A DNA stretch of 64,000 nt from Streptomyces endophytica. Lineage in GTDB: Bacteria; Actinomycetota; Actinomycetes; Streptomycetales; Streptomycetaceae. How positions within the stretch are numbered: the first letter of the stretch is position 1; every line of letters begins with the position of its first letter. The notes under the pieces are model-generated. The model was not told the DNA's origin and did not search any database. It saw only the letters and a list, made by a program, of their open reading frames with translations. The position numbers and the translations under genes are program-made. Positions 17,880 through 26,446 of the stretch are shown here, in pieces. The stretch covers positions 2,356,001-2,420,000 of the forward strand of contig NZ_CP110636.1 of assembly GCF_026153355.1 (NCBI RefSeq), read 5' to 3'.

Positions 17880-19336
17880 ATGGCTTACGACGATCTCCGC
17901 TCGTTCCTGCGCGCTCTTGAGCGGGAAGGTGACCTCAAGCGCATCAAGGCCGAGGTCGACCCGTATCTCGAAGTCGGCGAGATCGTGGACCGGGTGCAGA
18001 AGGCCGGCGGCCCCGCGCTGCTCTTCGAGAACGTCAAGGGCTCGGCGATGCCCCTCGCCATGAACGTCTACGGCACCGACCGCCGCCTCCTCAAGGCCCT
18101 CGGCCTCAAGGCGTACGAGGACATCAGCGCCAAGATCGGCGGCCTGCTCAAGCCCGAACTCCCGCACGGGTTCGTGGGGTCCGCGAGGCGTTCGGCAAGC
18201 TCGCCGGCATGACGCACGTCCCGCCCAAGAAGGTCAAGGGCGAGAGCGCCCCCGTCCAGGAGGTCGTGCTCACCGGCGACGACGTCGACCTGGACAAGCT
18301 CCCCGCCCTCTTCACCTGGCCCAAGGACGGCGGCTCGTTCTTCAACCTCGGCCTCACGCACACCAAGCACCCCGAAACCGGCGTCCGCAACCTCGGCCTC
18401 TACCGCCTCCAGCGCCACGACAAGCGCACCATCGGGATGCACTGGCAGATCCACAAGGACAGCCGCAACCACTACCAGGTGGCCGCCAAGCGCGGCGAGA
18501 AGCTGCCGGTCGCCATCGCCTTCGGCTGCCCGCCGGCCGTCACCTACGCCTCCACCGCCCCGCTCCCCGGCGACATCGACGAATACCTCTTCGCCGGCTT
18601 CCTCCAGGGCAAGCGGATCGAGATGGTCGACTGCAAGACCGTCCCGCTCCAGGTCCCGGCACACGCCGAGGTCGTCATCGAGGGCTGGCTGGAGCCCGGC
18701 GAGATGCTCCCGGAGGGCCCCTTCGGCGACCACACCGGCTTCTACACGCCGCAGGAGCCGTTCCCCGCGCTGACCATCGACTGCGTGACGATGCGCAAGC
18801 GCCCGCTGCTCCAGTCCATCGTCGTCGGCCGCCCGCCGACCGAGGACGGCCCCCTCGGCCGGGCGACGGAACGCTTCTTCCTGCCCCTCCTCAAGATCAT
18901 CGTCCCGGACATCGTGGACTACCACCTCCCCGAGTCCGGCGGCTTCCACAACTGCGCGATCGTCTCGATCGACAAGAAGTACCCCAAACACGCCCAGAAG
19001 GTGATGCACGCCATCTGGGGCGCGCACATGATGTCCCTCACCAAACTCATCGTCGTCGTCGACGCCGACTGCGACGTCCACGACCTCCACGAGGTCTCCT
19101 GGCGCGCCCTCGGCAACACCGACTACGCCCGCGACCTGACCGTCGTCGAAGGCCCCGTCGACCACCTCGACCACGCCTCCTACCAGCAGTTCTGGGGCGG
19201 CAAGGCGGGCATCGACGCGACGAAGAAGTGGCCCGAGGAGGGCTACACCCGCGACGGCGGCTGGCCCGACATGGTCGAGTCCGACCCCCGCACGGCGGCC
19301 CTCGTCGACCGCCGCTGGAAGGAGTACGGCCTCTGA
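17880..19336 (+). CDS. mqnL: UbiD-family decarboxylase of futalosine menaquinone synthesis (frameshifted)
   Basis: 485 residues after restoring one base. The first part (DDLRSFLRALEREGDLKRI, AGGPALLFENVKG) and the second (GMHWQIHKDSRNHYQ, EGPFGDHTGFYTP, HNCAIVSIDKKYPKHAQKV) are typical of UbiD enzymes, which use prenylated FMN. The EGPFGDHTG block carries catalytic Glu/Asp residues. In Streptomyces this protein is thought to remove the carboxylate from the prenylated dihydroxynaphthoate in the late futalosine route. The frame breaks in GGGG at 18176-18179; one more G restores ...GFVGVREAFGKLAGMTHVPP. The mqnP start overlaps its stop (TGATG), and a UbiX-type gene lies downstream. The symbol is from memory. 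Confidence 0.88.
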
Positions 19337-20238
19337 TGACCAGCGCCTCCGCCGCCCTCCCGCAGCCCGGCCGCACCAAGGCCTTCCTGCGCCTCGTCAT
19401 GATCGAGCACTCGGTCTTCGCGCTCCCCTTCGCCTACATCGCCTCCCTGACCGCGATGTACCAGCGCGACAAGCGGATCGACTGGCTCCTGCTGCTCCTC
19501 GTCACCATCTGCATGGTCGGCCTGCGCACCTTCGCGATGGCCGCCAACCGGATCATCGACCGCGAGATCGACGCCCGTAACCCCCGCACCGCCCACCGCG
19601 AACTCGTCACCGGCGCGGTCTCCGTGAAGTCCGCCTGGACCGGCGCCCTGATCGCCCTCGTCGTCTTCCTCGGCGCGGCGGCCCTGCTCAACCCCCTGTG
19701 CCTGGCCCTCGCCCCGGTCGCCGTCGTGCCGATGGTGGTCTATCCGTACGGCAAGCGCTTCACCAACTTCCCCCAGGCCATCCTCGGCGTCGCCCAGGCC
19801 ATGGGCCCGATCGGCGCCTGGATCGCCATCACCGGCACCTGGTCCTGGGACGCCGTGGTCCTCGGCCTCGCGGTCGGCATCTGGATCGGCGGCTTCGACC
19901 TGATCTACGCCTGCCAGGACGTCGACACCGACCGCGAGATCGGCGTCCGGTCCGTCCCGGCCCGCTTCGGCATCCCCGCCGCGATCTGGGGCGCCCGCGG
20001 CTGCCACCTCGCCACCACGGCGCTCTTCGCCTGGTACGCACTGGCCACCGGCGCCGGCCCCTTCTTCTGGCTCGGCCTGCTGATCGTGGCGGCGGCCTTC
20101 CTCTACGAGCACACCATCGTCCGGCCGCACGACCTCACCCGCCTCAACCGGGCCTTCTTCCAGGTCAACGGCTTCATCGGCATCGCACTGTTCGTGTGCG
20201 CGCTGCTGGACCTGGTGGTGCGGGGGTTGTCGGTCTGA
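19336..20238 (+). CDS. mqnP: UbiA-family prenyltransferase MqnP
   Basis: 300 residues, about nine membrane helices. It carries the two Asp-rich prenyl-diphosphate motifs of the UbiA family: NRIIDREIDARNPRTAHRE and YACQDVDTDREIGVRSVPAR. It transfers a polyprenyl chain to the dihydroxynaphthoate made by the futalosine pathway, at the membrane. The start overlaps the stop of the UbiD-type gene, so the two enzymes are translationally coupled. In other organisms ubiA and menA proteins look similar; the neighbouring UbiD and MqnE genes favour MqnP here. Confidence 0.92.
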   Translation: MTSASAALPQPGRTKAFLRLVMIEHSVFALPFAYIASLTAMYQRDKRIDWLLLLLVTICMVGLRTFAMAANRIIDREIDARNPRTAHRELVTGAVSVKSAWTGALIALVVFLGAAALLNPLCLALAPVAVVPMVVYPYGKRFTNFPQAILGVAQAMGPIGAWIAITGTWSWDAVVLGLAVGIWIGGFDLIYACQDVDTDREIGVRSVPARFGIPAAIWGARGCHLATTALFAWYALATGAGPFFWLGLLIVAAAFLYEHTIVRPHDLTRLNRAFFQVNGFIGIALFVCALLDLVVRGLSV

Positions 20239-20313
20239 CCCTGAGTCTTCGCCGTGAGTGGGGGCCAGGGCCTGACCGAGGGGTCAGGGTCGGAAAGGCC
20301 CTGGTGGTGGGGG

Positions 20314-20943
20314 CTAGTGGTGTGTGGGGAGTGAGGGGCCCGGCAGGGCGGCGTGGGGGCGGGTGCGCAGGGTGAAGGCCGCGGTGATGCCGCCCAGGAG
20401 GCCGAAGAGGTGGGCCTGCCAGCTGACCTGGCCCGCGGTCATCGGGAGCGCGCCCCAGAGGATCGAGCCGTAGACCGCGCCGACGGCGAGGCCGATGACG
20501 ATGTCGAGGGGGGAGCGCTCGATGAAGCCGCGCACCAGGAGGTAGCCGAAGAGGCCGAAGATGACGCCGGAGGCGCCCGCGGTGTTGCTGCCGGGTGCGG
20601 CGGTGAGCCAGACGCCGAGGCCGCTGGCGAGGATGATCAGCAGGACGACGGCCAGGAAGCGGCGGATGCCGCTGCGCAGCGCGGCGAGGAAGCCGAGCAC
20701 GAGCAACGGCAGGGTGTTGGCCGCCAGGTGGCCGAAGCCGAAGTGCAGGAAGGCGGCCGGTACGACGTCGACGAGCTCGGAGGGCTCGCGCGGCTCTATG
20801 CCGAAGGTGTCCAGGGCGCCGCCGGTGATGACGTCGACGCCTTCCAGCAGCCAGAGCAGCGCGACCCAGCCCAGCATCAGCACCAGGCACGTCGCCAGCT
20901 TGGCCCGTCCTTGTCGCGTCCCGGTGCGCCCCGTCGCCGTCAT
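20314..20943 (-). CDS. Rhomboid family intramembrane serine protease
   Basis: 209 residues from the ATG at 20943. It is a six-helix rhomboid core with the catalytic serine in NTAGASGVIFGLFGYLLVRG (GASG) and the catalytic histidine in SWQAHLFGLLGG. FLHFGFGHLAANTLPLLVLG supplies the conserved L1-helix histidines and asparagine. It cleaves membrane-anchored substrates inside the bilayer; targets are unknown. The start region overlaps a tandem repeat, so the exact start is uncertain; a 15-residue longer version is possible. It is convergent with mqnP. Confidence 0.9.
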   Translation of the reverse strand: MTATGRTGTRQGRAKLATCLVLMLGWVALLWLLEGVDVITGGALDTFGIEPREPSELVDVVPAAFLHFGFGHLAANTLPLLVLGFLAALRSGIRRFLAVVLLIILASGLGVWLTAAPGSNTAGASGVIFGLFGYLLVRGFIERSPLDIVIGLAVGAVYGSILWGALPMTAGQVSWQAHLFGLLGGITAAFTLRTRPHAALPGPSLPTHH

Positions 20944-21060
20944 CCCTGTCCGCCCGTCATCGCGTCCCGCCCCGTCATCCCTCTCCACCCCTCATCGCGT
21001 CCCGTCATAGCGTCCCGTTCCCCGTCATCACGCCCCGTCCCCGTCATCCGGTCATTCGTC
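20941..21060. repeat. Degenerate CCCGTCATCnCGTCC repeats
   Basis: About ten imperfect 10-16 bp units built on CGTCAT and CGTCCC occupy the start of the rhomboid gene and the spacer upstream of it. Confidence 0.65.
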
Positions 21061-21150
21061 CGGTAGCCGTCGCGGTTGCCCGTTCTGCTCCCGCCCGGCC
21101 CCCACCTCACAGCTAAGAACGGCCATGACCGGGTTCCTGGTTCCGCCGGA

Positions 21151-21162
21151 TAGGCTCGATGC
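21151..21162 (+). promoter_or_regulatory. Predicted leaderless -10 element of the UbiX-type gene
   Basis: TAGGCT (21151-21156) lies 6 nt before the GTG at 21163, and no ribosome site is present. The -35 region is weak. Confidence 0.45.
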
Positions 21163-21987
21163 GTGGAGCCGCCGCACAACAACACCAGTCACGACACGAG
21201 TCGCCACGTCCGTCAGGACGCCCCTCATGACGCCCCCATGGATGACCGGCCCGACGCCGGCCTGGATGGCCGACCCGACGCCGGCCGGCCGGGCGCCGAG
21301 CGTCGTCGGCCCTGGGTGGTCGGGATTTCCGGGGCGTCCGGGACGCCGTATGCGGCGTCCGTGTTGCGGGGGCTGCTCGCTGCCGGTGAAGCGGTGGACC
21401 TGGTCGTGAGCCGGGCGTCGCGGTTGACGCTGCTGGATGAGACCGGGATCGCGTTCCGGGACGCGCATTGGCGTGCCGACCTGCGGGAATGGCTGGCGCG
21501 CGGGGCGGACGGGAAGCCGGGGACGTTTCCGGTGACCGACGCGGAGCTGGCACGGGTGCGCTACTGGGCGGCCGGGGATCTGGCGGCGGGCCCGTCGTCG
21601 GGTTCGTACCCGGTGAAGGGGATGCTGATCGTCCCCGCCAGTACGGCGTGCGTGGCCGGGGTGGCGCTGGGGCTGTCGAAGGACCTGCTGCAGCGGGTGG
21701 CGAGCGTGACGCTCAAGGAGCGGCGCCGGCTGGTGGTCGCGGTGCGGGAGACTCCGCTGAACGGTCCGACGCTGAAGCATCTGGTGACGCTGGACGAGGC
21801 GGGCGCGATCGTGCTGCCCGCCTCGCCGGCGTTCTACGCGGGGGCGACGCACATCCAGGATCTGGTGGATTTCGTCGCGGGCCGGGTGCTCGATGCGGCG
21901 GAGGTGCCGCACGGGTTGTACCGGCGCTGGGAGGGGGAGCTTCGGGGTGGCTCCAAGGATCAGGAGGAGGCCCCGGACGCTCCTTAG
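21163..21987 (+). CDS. UbiX-type flavin prenyltransferase
   Basis: 274 residues. The flavodoxin-like core opens with VVGISGASGTPYAASVLRGL (flavin-phosphate loop) and continues with GDLAAGPSSGSYPVKGMLIV, VPASTACVAGVALGLSKDLL and ERRRLVVAVRETPLN, all UbiX hallmarks. UbiX proteins make prenylated FMN, the cofactor of UbiD decarboxylases, so it should serve the UbiD-type enzyme encoded upstream. The first ~47 residues are a His/Asp-rich non-conserved extension; the true start could be later. A leaderless -10 box 6 nt upstream supports the GTG at 21163. Confidence 0.88.
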   Translation: MEPPHNNTSHDTSRHVRQDAPHDAPMDDRPDAGLDGRPDAGRPGAERRRPWVVGISGASGTPYAASVLRGLLAAGEAVDLVVSRASRLTLLDETGIAFRDAHWRADLREWLARGADGKPGTFPVTDAELARVRYWAAGDLAAGPSSGSYPVKGMLIVPASTACVAGVALGLSKDLLQRVASVTLKERRRLVVAVRETPLNGPTLKHLVTLDEAGAIVLPASPAFYAGATHIQDLVDFVAGRVLDAAEVPHGLYRRWEGELRGGSKDQEEAPDAP

Positions 21988-22118
21988 CGCTTCTTCGCCG
22001 CGGCGGCGCGCCCGAAGAGGCGCCGGGCCCGCGGTTCGGCGAGCTTGTGGGCACGTGAACGATTGGCCTGGTCCTGCAGCTCGCGCATGCGGGCGTAGGC
22101 CATCTCGATCGAGTACAC
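21984..22118 (-). CDS. Small basic conserved-looking protein (44 aa)
   Basis: A 44-codon gene on the minus strand starts at GTG 22118 with GGAG 8 nt upstream (AGGAGTTGTCACC) and stops at TAA 21984, overlapping the UbiX-type stop by 3 bp. The protein begins VYSIEMAYARMRELQDQANR and ends in a basic, Ala-rich stretch (RARRLFGRAAAAKKR). Helical and positively charged, it has no named domain. It is convergent with the UbiX-type gene and divergent from the AsnC regulator. The good ribosome site and codon use support a real gene. Confidence 0.65.
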   Translation of the reverse strand: MYSIEMAYARMRELQDQANRSRAHKLAEPRARRLFGRAAAAKKR

Positions 22119-22237
22119 GGTGACAACTCCTGTGAGATCGTCTTTGATCGCTTGAAAATCGCAGGGACTAGGCCCTGTGTGCCTTAGATTCTACATGCAG
22201 AACTCGAAAATGCGTAAAGATTGGAAGGCTTGAGGGC

Positions 22238-22696
22238 ATGGACGCGGTGGATAGGCAGCTCATCCAGGCGCTGCGTGAGAACGGCCGGGCCTCGTATGCG
22301 GAGCTCGGCCGGCTCGTCGGCCTCTCCGGGCCCAGCGTCACCGACCGGATCAACCGCCTCGAAGCGGCCGGAGTGATCACCGGTTACCGCGCGACGGTCG
22401 ACGCCGCCTCGCTCGGCCTCGGCGTCACCGCCCTGGTCGGCATCTCGCTGTCGGACGCGGCCGACCACGAGGACGTGGCCCGCCGGCTGCGCGACCTCGA
22501 AGAGATCGAGGACTGCTGGTTCATCGCCGGCGACGACTCGTACATGCTCAAGGTCCGGGTGGGCGACGTGGACGGGCTGGAGCGCACCATCCGGCGGCTG
22601 TCCGGCACCAAGGGCGTCTCCCGTACGCGCACCACGATCGTGCTGTCCACCAAGTGGGAGAACCGCGTCGGGGAACTGCCCGAAGAGGCCGAGTAG
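22238..22696 (+). CDS. Lrp/AsnC family transcriptional regulator
   Basis: 152 residues. An N-terminal winged helix (MDAVDRQLIQALRENGRASY, LVGLSGPSVTDRINRLEAAG) is followed by an RAM/AsnC ligand domain (GVTALVGISLSDAADHEDV, CWFIAGDDSYMLKVRVGDV). These proteins form octamers and sense amino acids or related small molecules. GAGGG lies just upstream of the ATG. It stands directly upstream of mqnE, but no operator is recognised, so a role in menaquinone control is only suggested by position. Confidence 0.93.
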   Translation: MDAVDRQLIQALRENGRASYAELGRLVGLSGPSVTDRINRLEAAGVITGYRATVDAASLGLGVTALVGISLSDAADHEDVARRLRDLEEIEDCWFIAGDDSYMLKVRVGDVDGLERTIRRLSGTKGVSRTRTTIVLSTKWENRVGELPEEAE

Positions 22697-22968
22697 GACG
22701 ACGGGCGGACGACGGGGGAGGCGACGGGGGGCGACGGGAGCGAGTGAGCCCCCGGGGCTGCCCTCGGCCCCGGCCCTGCCCCGCCCCCGGCCCCGGTCGG
22801 CGGCCACCCGCGGACACGCCACCCGTGGACACGCCGCCCGCGGGCGGGTGGGCCAAGGGCGCCCCGTCCGCGCCGATTACGGGGGAGTACGCTCGACGAA
22901 GCCCGTTTCCGGCACCGAGACCGTGCCGCGGGTCGGCACAGATACGGCAGAGACTGGGAGGCGACCGG
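22697..22968. other. GC-rich spacer upstream of mqnE
   Basis: It contains runs of GACGGGnGG and CCCCGGCCC repeats and the mqnE ribosome site GGGAGG. No further gene is seen. Confidence 0.5.
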
Positions 22969-24144
22969 ATGGCTGCGTCGATGGATGTGGGCCTCAAGCG
23001 TGAGCTGGAGGCGAAGGTCCACGCCGGGGAGCGGCTGACCCGCGAGGACGGTATCGCCCTCTACGAGTGCGACGACCTGGCCTGGCTGGGCGGTCTCGCC
23101 CACGAGGTGCGCACCCGCAAGAACGGTGACGTCGTCCACTTCAACGTCAACCGTCACCTCAACATGACGAACGTGTGCACCGCCTCCTGCGCGTACTGCT
23201 CCTTCCAGCGCAAGCCGGGCGAGAAGGACGCGTACACGATGCGCATCGAGGAGGCCGTCCGCCTCGCCAAGGCGATGGAGAACGAGAACCTCACCGAGCT
23301 GCACATCGTCAACGGCCTGCACCCGACCCTGCCGTGGCGCTACTACCCGCGCTCGCTGCGCGAGTTGAAGAAGGCGCTGCCGAACGTCTCCCTGAAGGCG
23401 TTCACGGCGACGGAGATCCACCACTTCGAGACCATCTCGGGGCTGTCCGCCTCGGAGATCCTCGACGAGCTGATCGACGCCGGCCTGGAGTCGCTCACCG
23501 GCGGCGGCGCCGAGATCTTCGACTGGGAGGTCCGGCAGCACATCGTCGACCACCGCACCCACTGGGAGGACTGGTCGCGGATCCACCGCCTGGCGCACGA
23601 GAAGGGCCTCAAGACCCCCTCGACGATGCTCTACGGGCACATCGAGGAGCCCCGGCACCGCGTCGACCACGTGCTGCGGCTGCGTGAACTCCAGGACGAG
23701 ACCGGCGGTTTCCAGGTCTTCATCCCGCTGCGCTACCAGCACGACTTCGTCGACATGCAGGACGGCAAGGTCCGCAACCGGCTCCAGGCGCGCACGACCA
23801 TGGCCACCGGCGCCGAGGCGCTGAAGGTCTTCGCGGTCTCCCGCCTCCTCTTCGACAACGTCCCGCACGTCAAGTGCTTCTGGGTGATGCACGGTCTGCA
23901 GACCACCCAGCTCGCGCTGCAGCACGGTGCGGACGACATGGACGGCTCGGTCGTCGAGTACAAGATCACGCACGACGCGGACAACTACGGCACGCCGAAC
24001 AAGCTGACCCGCGAGGACCTGCTGGAGCTGATCCGCGACGCCGGATTCCGGCCCGTCGAGCGCAACACCCGCTACGAGGCGATTCGCGAGTACCCGGGCC
24101 CGGACCCGGACCGCCGCGAGTCGCCCCAGCCGATGCGCGTCTGA
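22969..24144 (+). CDS. mqnE: Aminofutalosine synthase MqnE
   Basis: 391 residues. It is a radical SAM enzyme that joins the chorismate-derived enolpyruvyl-benzoate to S-adenosylmethionine to give aminodeoxyfutalosine, the second step of the futalosine menaquinone route. The [4Fe-4S] motif is CTASCAYCSFQ (CxxxCxxC), preceded by NVNRHLNMTNV. Also family-typical are ELHIVNGLHPTLPWRYYP, ESLTGGGAEIFDWEVR and ALQHGADDMDGSVVEYKITH. GGGAGG lies 7 nt before the ATG. The gene is monocistronic, ending in a hairpin terminator. Confidence 0.96.
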   Translation: MAASMDVGLKRELEAKVHAGERLTREDGIALYECDDLAWLGGLAHEVRTRKNGDVVHFNVNRHLNMTNVCTASCAYCSFQRKPGEKDAYTMRIEEAVRLAKAMENENLTELHIVNGLHPTLPWRYYPRSLRELKKALPNVSLKAFTATEIHHFETISGLSASEILDELIDAGLESLTGGGAEIFDWEVRQHIVDHRTHWEDWSRIHRLAHEKGLKTPSTMLYGHIEEPRHRVDHVLRLRELQDETGGFQVFIPLRYQHDFVDMQDGKVRNRLQARTTMATGAEALKVFAVSRLLFDNVPHVKCFWVMHGLQTTQLALQHGADDMDGSVVEYKITHDADNYGTPNKLTREDLLELIRDAGFRPVERNTRYEAIREYPGPDPDRRESPQPMRV

Positions 24145-24156
24145 GGACGTCTGCGC

Positions 24157-24187
24157 GCCTCCGGGCCCCTCTTGGGGCCCCGGAGGC
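24157..24187 (+). terminator. Hairpin after mqnE
   Basis: GCCTCCGGGCCCC pairs with GGGGCCCCGGAGGC around a short loop, with one bulged base. It lies 12 nt after the mqnE stop; no T run follows. Confidence 0.65.
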
Positions 24188-24319
24188 CCAGGACGAGGCT
24201 GCAAGCCAGGCGCAAAGCCAGATGCAAAGCCGTGCGGCAGGGGCACGGAAGATCGCCCCTGCCGTTGTGCTTGACTGGAGGCGACCCTTTCGGTTGCCGT
24301 TGAGAAGAAGGTCCCGTCC

Positions 24320-24610
24320 GTGAGTAGCCACAAGTTCGCCACGCTCCGCTACACCGCCCTTCGCCTCGGCCTGTTCGTCGCCTGCTTCGCGGTGGTGTGG
24401 GTGCTGGCCTACTTCCAGATCATCCCGCTCGCGGTGGGCGCGGCGAACACCGTCTGGTTGCTGCTGCTCTCCATCGTGATCTCCGCGCCGCTCAGCTTCG
24501 TGCTGCTGCGCAAGCAGCGGGACGCGATGTCCGAGCAGCTCGTCGCCAAGGTCGACCGCCAGCGCGAGCGCATCGCGGCCAGCGCGGGCCAGGAGGACGA
24601 CCTCGTCTGA
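24320..24610 (+). CDS. DUF4229 small membrane protein
   Basis: 96 residues. Two hydrophobic helices (LGLFVACFAVVWVLAYFQII and TVWLLLLSIVISAPLSFVLL) are followed by a charged tail (LRKQRDAMSEQLVAKVDRQR). This matches DUF4229 (PF14012), a small actinobacterial membrane family of unknown function. The GTG start at 24320 has GAGAAGG upstream. It stands downstream of mqnE but is separated from it by a hairpin, so it probably has its own promoter. Confidence 0.88.
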   Translation: MSSHKFATLRYTALRLGLFVACFAVVWVLAYFQIIPLAVGAANTVWLLLLSIVISAPLSFVLLRKQRDAMSEQLVAKVDRQRERIAASAGQEDDLV

Positions 24611-24639
24611 CGCCGCCGCCCGGCGTCCACCCCCGGTGG

Positions 24640-24710
24640 CACCCGTGGCCGTGCGGCACCCGTGGCCGTGCGACACCCGTGGCCGTGAGGCCCCCTGGCC
24701 GTGAGACACC
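24640..24710. repeat. 17-bp tandem repeats
   Basis: Four copies of a CACCCGTGGCCGTGCGG unit, aligned on CCGTGG at 24643, 24660, 24677 and 24694 with the last degenerate, fill the spacer after the DUF4229 gene. Confidence 0.75.
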
Positions 24711-24732
24711 TCACGCCCCCTCATCCGTCCGG

Positions 24733-24775
24733 CAGGCGCCGGTCCGTGGAGCTCCCCTCCATGGACCGGCGCCTG
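24733..24775. terminator. Strong hairpin between DUF4229 gene and leader peptide
   Basis: CAGGCGCCGGTCC (24733-24745) pairs perfectly with GGACCGGCGCCTG (24763-24775), and inner bases TGGA/TCCA can extend the stem. It probably ends the DUF4229 transcript. Confidence 0.7.
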
Positions 24776-24824
24776 TCGCGTTGTTGACGCCCGTTCCGCT
24801 GCCGGCTCCCCGGGGAACCCCCAT

Positions 24825-24851
24825 GGAACCCAAAGATTTTCTTTGGGTTCC
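24825..24851. promoter_or_regulatory. 27-bp palindrome upstream of the leader peptide
   Basis: GGAACCCAAAGA and TCTTTGGGTTCC are perfect inverted 12-bp arms around TTT. It is A/T-rich in a GC-rich context and ends 28 nt before an ATG (24880) and 58 nt before the leader-peptide ATG (24910). It could be a repressor or activator operator, or a hairpin in the transcript; the first is favoured because it lies where the promoter of the leader/symporter unit should be. Confidence 0.55.
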
Positions 24852-24909
24852 TCAAAGTTCGAGTGTTAACGTACTTGTCATGAAGACAGCAGCCGCGCCT
24901 TTGCCCCCC

Positions 24910-24984
24910 ATGAGCGTTCCGCTCGTGGCGCGCCTGCACGTCGATCTTTGCCGCTGTATGTCCGCGGCCTGTCGTCGCCGCTGA
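24910..24984 (+). CDS. Cysteine-rich leader peptide (24 aa) upstream of symporter
   Basis: ATG 24910 opens a 24-residue peptide reading MSVPLVARLHVDLCRCMSAA then CRRR, with three Cys codons (TGC, TGT, TGT) near its end; an in-frame ATG at 24880 would add ten residues. Short peptides containing the HVDL(C/R)R...SAxCR pattern are annotated in actinobacteria as putative leader peptides of sulfur genes, and cysteine-codon leaders act as cysteine-responsive attenuators in mycobacteria. Here 103 nt separate its stop from the TTG start of a DAACS symporter. A CTCC-containing segment near 25030 could pair with the symporter GGAG. I infer that ribosome stalling at the Cys codons raises symporter expression when cysteine is scarce. 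Confidence 0.7.
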   Translation: MSVPLVARLHVDLCRCMSAACRRR

Positions 24985-25087
24985 CCGACCTCATCCAGCG
25001 GCCGGAGATCCTGCCTCTTCCGTACGGACCTCCTGGCGCTCTTTCACGCCGTTTCCCGACGCCTTATCTGTCCCCGGAGTGTGTCCG

Positions 25088-26428
25088 TTGTCCACGTCGT
25101 CCGTGCCGTCCACGAAGACGCCGAAGTCCTCCCGCATACCCAAAGTCCCGTTCTGGGCCCAGATCCTGGCGGGTCTCGCCCTGGGTGTGCTGCTCGGCTG
25201 GATAGCCAAGAGCAATGACCTCGGCTGGCTCACCTCGACGCTCCAGCACATCGGCGACCTCTTCGTCCAGCTGCTGAAGCTGGCCGTCGCCCCGCTGGTG
25301 TTCTTCGCGATCCTGGTGTCGATCACCAACCTGCGGCAGGTCAACAACGCCGCCCGGCTCGCCACCCGCACCCTGCTGTGGTTCATGGCCACCTCGCTGA
25401 TCGCGGTGGCGATCGGCCTGGCCATCGGCCTGCTCACCCACCCCGGCGCGGGCACCGGCCTCACCCCCAAGGACGGTAAGCTCCCCGAGCACGCCGGCTC
25501 CTGGATCGACTTCCTGACCGGCATCGTCCCGACGGACGTCATCACCCCGTTCACCGAGCTGAACGTCCTGCAGATCGTCTTCATGGCGGCCGTCGCCGGT
25601 ATCGCGGCGCTCCAGCTCGGCGAGAAGGCCGAGCCGGTCCTGAAGCTCAGCCGCTCGGTCCTCGAACTGCTGCAGAAGGCCCTGTGGTGGGTCATCCGCC
25701 TCGCCCCGATCGGCACCGTCGGCCTCATCGGCAACGCCATCGCGACGTACGGCTGGAACCTGATCGGCAAGTACGCGACCTTCACCGTCGACATCTACGT
25801 CGGCTGCGCGATCGTCCTCTTCGGCGTCTACCCGCTGCTGCTGGCGACCGTCGCCAAGGCCAACCCGCTGCAGTTCTTCCGCGGCGCCTGGCCCGCCATC
25901 CAGCTGGCCTTCGTCTCCCGCTCCTCGGTCGGCACCATGCCGGTCACCCAGCAGGTCACCGAGCGCCTCGGCGTGCCGCGCGAGTACGCCTCCTTCGCGG
26001 TGCCGTTCGGCTCGACGACCAAGATGGACGGCTGCGCCTCGATCTACCCGGCGATCGCCGCGATCTTCATCGCCCAGATCTTCGACGTCCACCTCGCCGT
26101 CGGCGACTACGTCCTGATCGCGTTCGTCTCCGTCATCGGCTCGGCCGCCACCGCCGGCCTCACCGGCGCCACGGTCATGCTCACCCTGACCCTCTCCACC
26201 CTGGGCCTGCCCCTGGAGGGCGTCGGTCTGCTGATGGCCATCGACCCGATCCTGGACATGATGCGGACGGCCACGAACGTCGCCGGCCAATCGGTCATCC
26301 CGATCCTGGTCTCCGCCAAGGAGAAGATCCTGGACCGCGAGGCCTACAACAGCGCGAAGAGCATCAGCCCGACCGCGGCCACTGTCACCGACACGGAGCA
26401 GAAGGCCGCCGTGCCGGCTGCCGCATAG
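25088..26428 (+). CDS. Dicarboxylate/amino acid:cation symporter (DAACS), possibly cystine transporter
   Basis: 446 residues, a glutamate-transporter fold (PF00375). Conserved blocks are LFVQLLKLAVAPLVFFAILV, LAFVSRSSVGTMPVTQQVTE (hairpin 1 serine-rich region), PFGSTTKMDGCASIYPAIAA (NMDGT-like motif) and AIDPILDMMRTATNVAGQSV (substrate- and cation-binding helix). Family members take up C4-dicarboxylates, glutamate/aspartate or L-cystine (TcyP). The Cys-codon leader upstream points to cystine, but the sequence alone does not settle it. The TTG start at 25088 is preferred because CGGAG lies 8 nt upstream; a GTG at 25079 would place that site inside the gene. Confidence 0.9.
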   Translation: MSTSSVPSTKTPKSSRIPKVPFWAQILAGLALGVLLGWIAKSNDLGWLTSTLQHIGDLFVQLLKLAVAPLVFFAILVSITNLRQVNNAARLATRTLLWFMATSLIAVAIGLAIGLLTHPGAGTGLTPKDGKLPEHAGSWIDFLTGIVPTDVITPFTELNVLQIVFMAAVAGIAALQLGEKAEPVLKLSRSVLELLQKALWWVIRLAPIGTVGLIGNAIATYGWNLIGKYATFTVDIYVGCAIVLFGVYPLLLATVAKANPLQFFRGAWPAIQLAFVSRSSVGTMPVTQQVTERLGVPREYASFAVPFGSTTKMDGCASIYPAIAAIFIAQIFDVHLAVGDYVLIAFVSVIGSAATAGLTGATVMLTLTLSTLGLPLEGVGLLMAIDPILDMMRTATNVAGQSVIPILVSAKEKILDREAYNSAKSISPTAATVTDTEQKAAVPAAA

Positions 26429-26446
26429 CCTGAGTTGGTTGCTTTC

